Both the position numbers and the translations under genes were made by a program. 37,276 nt of DNA from JANQPA01 sp964628385 (lineage in GTDB: Bacteria; Bacteroidota; Bacteroidia; Chitinophagales; Saprospiraceae), in the NCBI GenBank assembly GCA_964628385.1, contig CAZVOD010000043.1, forward strand, positions 1 to 37,276, given 5' to 3'. Every line of letters begins with the position of its first letter. The stretch's first letter is position 1. Below are positions 34,945-37,276 of the stretch, one piece after another. The notes beneath the pieces are model-generated. The model had not been told where the DNA came from, made no database searches, and saw only the letters and a list, made by a program, of their open reading frames with translations.

Positions 34945-35127
34945 ATGAATACCAAAAACCTTAATTCCGCTGCATCCTACGGCATTTCCTGTTTCATGGT
35001 CCTGGGGGTATCGCTCGTTGTCTTGTTTATTATCAAGCCCGATCTAGTTCAGGCCGCATTCGATATTTGTTACAGTACTTTTTACGAGATTGAAGTAGCG
35101 CTGCGGAACCCTAATAAAGCCTTTTAA
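34945..35127 (+). CDS. Possible small single-helix membrane protein
   Basis: 60 aa, MNTKNLNSAASYG followed by one transmembrane helix (ISCFMVLGVSLVVLFIIKP) and a short acidic tail ending LRNPNKAF. It has an ATG and an A/T-rich upstream region suited to Bacteroidota initiation. No homologue is recognised. It may be a chance frame. Confidence 0.35.
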   Translation: MNTKNLNSAASYGISCFMVLGVSLVVLFIIKPDLVQAAFDICYSTFYEIEVALRNPNKAF

Positions 35128-35247
35128 ATTTCCATTTTCGGCTTCCAAAGTAAAATCGATACAGGTGCTGACGGTACTTGCCAGAAAAGGATGATCTAGC
35201 CTTTGAAGGCAAGTACTTTTCTTACTTATTTTGGTATTTTTAAGAAC

Positions 35248-35487
35248 TAGACTTGTTCCGCAGGTATTAAAATAAATTATTAATTCATGCGCTGCCGCGT
35301 TCCTTCGCTTGAATATCCACAGGGCATTCACCTTGAAGGGTCGCTCAGTCACCCAGACACTGTACTTTTATAAGTCCCTTAGCGCGTCTAAAGCTCACAA
35401 GGGAACATTGCCTTTCTGAGCGAAAAAGCCTTCGCGTGATAAAAAAAATCAATTTTACCACTCTTTTATCCTTTCGAAACAAGTCTA
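35248..35487. repeat. 240-bp TA-flanked inverted-repeat element (MITE-like, copy B)
   Basis: Left end TAGACTTGTTCCGCAGGTAT, right end the complement of TAGACTTGTTTCG. The first ~12 bases of each end pair, and the outermost TA is present at both ends as for a TA target site. The first 28 bases nearly repeat the inward right end of copy A (7767). Inside there is an 8-bp inverted repeat TCGCTCAG/CTGAGCGA and no credible coding frame. The element ends one base before the OsmC start codon. Confidence 0.62.
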
Positions 35488-35955
35488 ATGAAAAAACAAC
35501 ATTTCTACAATACTCGAATCCAATGGACCGGTAACACCGGAGAAGGAACAAAAACATATAATACCTACGACAAAGCTTATGTGATAACTGCCGAGAATAA
35601 ACCTCCCATCCTGGGTTCTTCAGATCCCAGTTTTAGAGGTGATTCTTCAAAATATAATCCCGAAGAGTTACTGGTTGCTTCGCTATCTGCCTGCCATATG
35701 CTTTGGTATCTCCACCTTTGTGCTGTTAATAATATTGAGGTATTAAGTTACCAGGACCATGCCGAAGGCATAATGACAGAGGAGGAATCGGGAGGCGGCA
35801 AGTTTAAGGAAGTCGTCTTAAGGCCCATTATAAAAATTAGCAATTCACAAAGAATTGATAGAGCCTATGCACTCCACCAGGAAGCACATAAGCTATGCTT
35901 TATTGCTAATTCGGTAAATTTTGAGGTACGCTGTGAGGCTGATCTTTCGGCTTAG
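35488..35955 (+). CDS. OsmC/Ohr-family peroxidase-like protein
   Basis: 155 aa. The redox cysteines are the one in EELLVASLSACHMLWYLHL and the one in HQEAHKLCFIANSVNFEV, the two positions used by OsmC/Ohr proteins to reduce organic hydroperoxides. N-terminal MKKQHFYNTRIQWTGNTGEG fits a complete start. Its ATG follows directly on the TA of a mobile repeat element, so its RBS and promoter must come from that element or from upstream. The 3' end overlaps the convergent dehydrogenase gene by 50 bp. Confidence 0.88.
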   Translation: MKKQHFYNTRIQWTGNTGEGTKTYNTYDKAYVITAENKPPILGSSDPSFRGDSSKYNPEELLVASLSACHMLWYLHLCAVNNIEVLSYQDHAEGIMTEEESGGGKFKEVVLRPIIKISNSQRIDRAYALHQEAHKLCFIANSVNFEVRCEADLSA

Positions 35956-37102
35956 TATTAGCGATCTCGTGCAGCTCTTTTGCCCCCAGTTGATACATGT
36001 TATTTTTCAAATCATCCATCATTAATTCAACTACATGGTGGCCACCGTATTCTCCAAGAGCCGCAACACCATAAAGGAAAGCCCTGCCCATCAGTACAAA
36101 CTCTGCTCCTAAATGCAAGGCTCTAAGAATATCTAGGCCGGAGCGGATACCACTATCAAAAACAATCGCTGTTTTGCCTTTTGCCACTCTTACGATCTCC
36201 GGTAAGGCAGATATAGCTGCTGGTGCCCCATCAAACTGCCGTCCTCCATGATTAGAAACAATAATGCCATCCAGGCCAATTTCAACCGCTTTTTCAGCAT
36301 CAGCAGGATGCAAGAGCCCTTTGAGCAGTACAGGGCCATGCCATTCTTCCTGAATAGCCTTACAGTAATCCCAAGAAAGGTTACCGCCTAATTGGTTTTG
36401 GACAAAGGATCCAACCGACATCATGGTGTCGAAGTCCGCGTAATCTTCAATAGTGCGCAGTTTGGGAAAACCGTTGCGGAGGGTTTGAGCCGTCCATTTG
36501 GGATGGGTGAGCGCTTCCCAAATCAAACGTGGCGTCTTTTTCATTGGCATCCTAAGGCCAGCCCGCTTAGTTCGCTCTCTACGACTGGGCGTAGGCACAT
36601 CAGCAGTGACCACCAGCGTATGGAAACCCGCCGCCCGGGCACGATCTAAAAGTAACCTTCTCAGTTTGGCTTCCCGAGGTGGATACAGCTGAAACCATCC
36701 CATATTATCCATATGTGGTCCCACCGTTTCTGGTGTTTCGGTAGCAACAGTACTGAGTGTATAGGGAATCTGATACTGAGCAGCCGTCCTGGCCAGTAAG
36801 ACCTCAGCGCGCGGCCACATCAATCCCGAAAGACCAATCGGCGCAATACCAAAGGGGGCGCTGAATTGTTGTCCCAACAGCTCCGTGTGAATTTGAGGAT
36901 CAAAATCTCCCCTGCAAAACTGCGGTGTCAATATGATTTCAGCAAATGCTTTAAGGTTTCTTTCTACCAACTCTTCCCGCCCCGTTCCGGTTTGAAGATA
37001 CTCCCACGCTATGGGAGGTATACGCTTCTGAGCCCTTTTGGCCAAATCTTCAATAGCAGGGTATTTATTGAACCACTCTGTTTTAGAATTCTCGTAACTC
37101 AT
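35906..37102 (-). CDS. FMN-dependent alpha-hydroxy-acid dehydrogenase (lactate dehydrogenase/glycolate oxidase type)
   Basis: 398 aa; MSYENSKTEW at 37102 is chosen over an upstream frame that starts at 37159 with a less typical extension. FMN-binding TIM barrel marks: TPQFCRGDFDPQIHTELLGQ, SAPFGIAPIGLSGLMWPRAE, TLVVTADVPTPSRRERTKRA, VLLKGLLHPADAEKAVEIG, the catalytic and FMN His/Arg in SNHGGRQ, and FDSGIRSGLDILRALHLGAE. It oxidises L-lactate, glycolate, mandelate or a related acid, passing electrons to quinone or oxygen; the substrate cannot be told from sequence alone. Convergent with the OsmC gene, whose end it overlaps by 50 bp. Confidence 0.9.
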   Translation of the reverse strand: MSYENSKTEWFNKYPAIEDLAKRAQKRIPPIAWEYLQTGTGREELVERNLKAFAEIILTPQFCRGDFDPQIHTELLGQQFSAPFGIAPIGLSGLMWPRAEVLLARTAAQYQIPYTLSTVATETPETVGPHMDNMGWFQLYPPREAKLRRLLLDRARAAGFHTLVVTADVPTPSRRERTKRAGLRMPMKKTPRLIWEALTHPKWTAQTLRNGFPKLRTIEDYADFDTMMSVGSFVQNQLGGNLSWDYCKAIQEEWHGPVLLKGLLHPADAEKAVEIGLDGIIVSNHGGRQFDGAPAAISALPEIVRVAKGKTAIVFDSGIRSGLDILRALHLGAEFVLMGRAFLYGVAALGEYGGHHVVELMMDDLKNNMYQLGAKELHEIANTKPKDQPHSVPQNLPN

Positions 37103-37276
37103 TTTCTTTACTTTTTTTGCAACACAAAACAATATAACAAAGCTTAACGCATTACCCAAAATAAAAACTCATATATCTGGTATAGACAAATTTTATTATG
37201 AAGTTGTTTAAGAATGTGGGGTTATAGTTGAAGGCAAAGGCTTGTGCAGCAAGGCGAAGCGCTTTTTTCTTTGCGT

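Overview
The window looks like chromosomal DNA of a member of the Bacteroidota, probably a Cytophagia/Saprospiria-type environmental bacterium. The reasons are family content: a CarboxypepD_reg plus OMP_b-brl_3 TonB-type receptor, a DUF4221 lipoprotein, a FISUMP-domain protein, an EAD11 domain, a sigma-ECF/membrane-partner pair beside a YfbK-type VWA protein, tRNA without encoded CCA, and a TTTG/TANNTTTG-type promoter. It is a draft scaffold: a 100-N gap lies at 22986-23085 with the same 55 bp on both sides.

Layout. (1) 1-7.7 kb: envelope and regulatory genes, with a VWA protein divergent from an ECF sigma factor and its membrane partner, then a MarR regulator, a second ECF sigma factor and a large outer-membrane receptor closed by a strong terminator. 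(2) 7.7-13.3 kb: an accessory zone with a 68-bp TA-flanked inverted-repeat element, a complete but frameshifted IS701-like insertion sequence, a beheaded HTH gene, a 10-bp tandem repeat, an AT-rich four-gene operon of exported proteins (tiny four-Cys peptide, DUF4221 lipoprotein, CxxC redoxin-like protein, FISUMP protein), a leftover of an RND adaptor, a stand-alone EAD11 protein and a decayed coding stretch. (3) 13.3-15.5 kb: tRNA-Gln and the methionine-salvage operon mtnB-mtnD-mtnC; mtnA lies at 23.2-24.3 kb. (4) 15.6-22.8 kb: hypothetical lipoproteins and membrane proteins, a decayed CusA/CzcA-type pump gene, a duplicated helix-hairpin-helix lipoprotein and a TlpA-like thioredoxin protein. 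(5) 23-30.6 kb, minus strand: mtnA, a GH30 lipoprotein glycosidase, TspO, and a tight four-gene block (PhyH-like oxygenase, 2OG-oxygenase, methyltransferase, Wzt-like ABC ATPase) that looks like glycan or lipid tailoring and export without a visible permease. (6) 30.8-37.3 kb: a DUF2911 gene broken by an amber codon, ACATGACATGTC palindromic repeats, a metallopeptidase/propeller/barrel protein, a second TA-flanked element touching the start codon of an OsmC gene, and an FMN-dependent alpha-hydroxy-acid dehydrogenase.

The best candidates for something under-described are the AT-rich exported peptide/DUF4221/redoxin/FISUMP operon (9.6-12.1 kb), the lone EAD11 protein with a beta-strand-like tail, the oxygenase/methyltransferase/Wzt block, and two families of short dispersed inverted-repeat elements. 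All functions are read from sequence patterns only; no database search was run.
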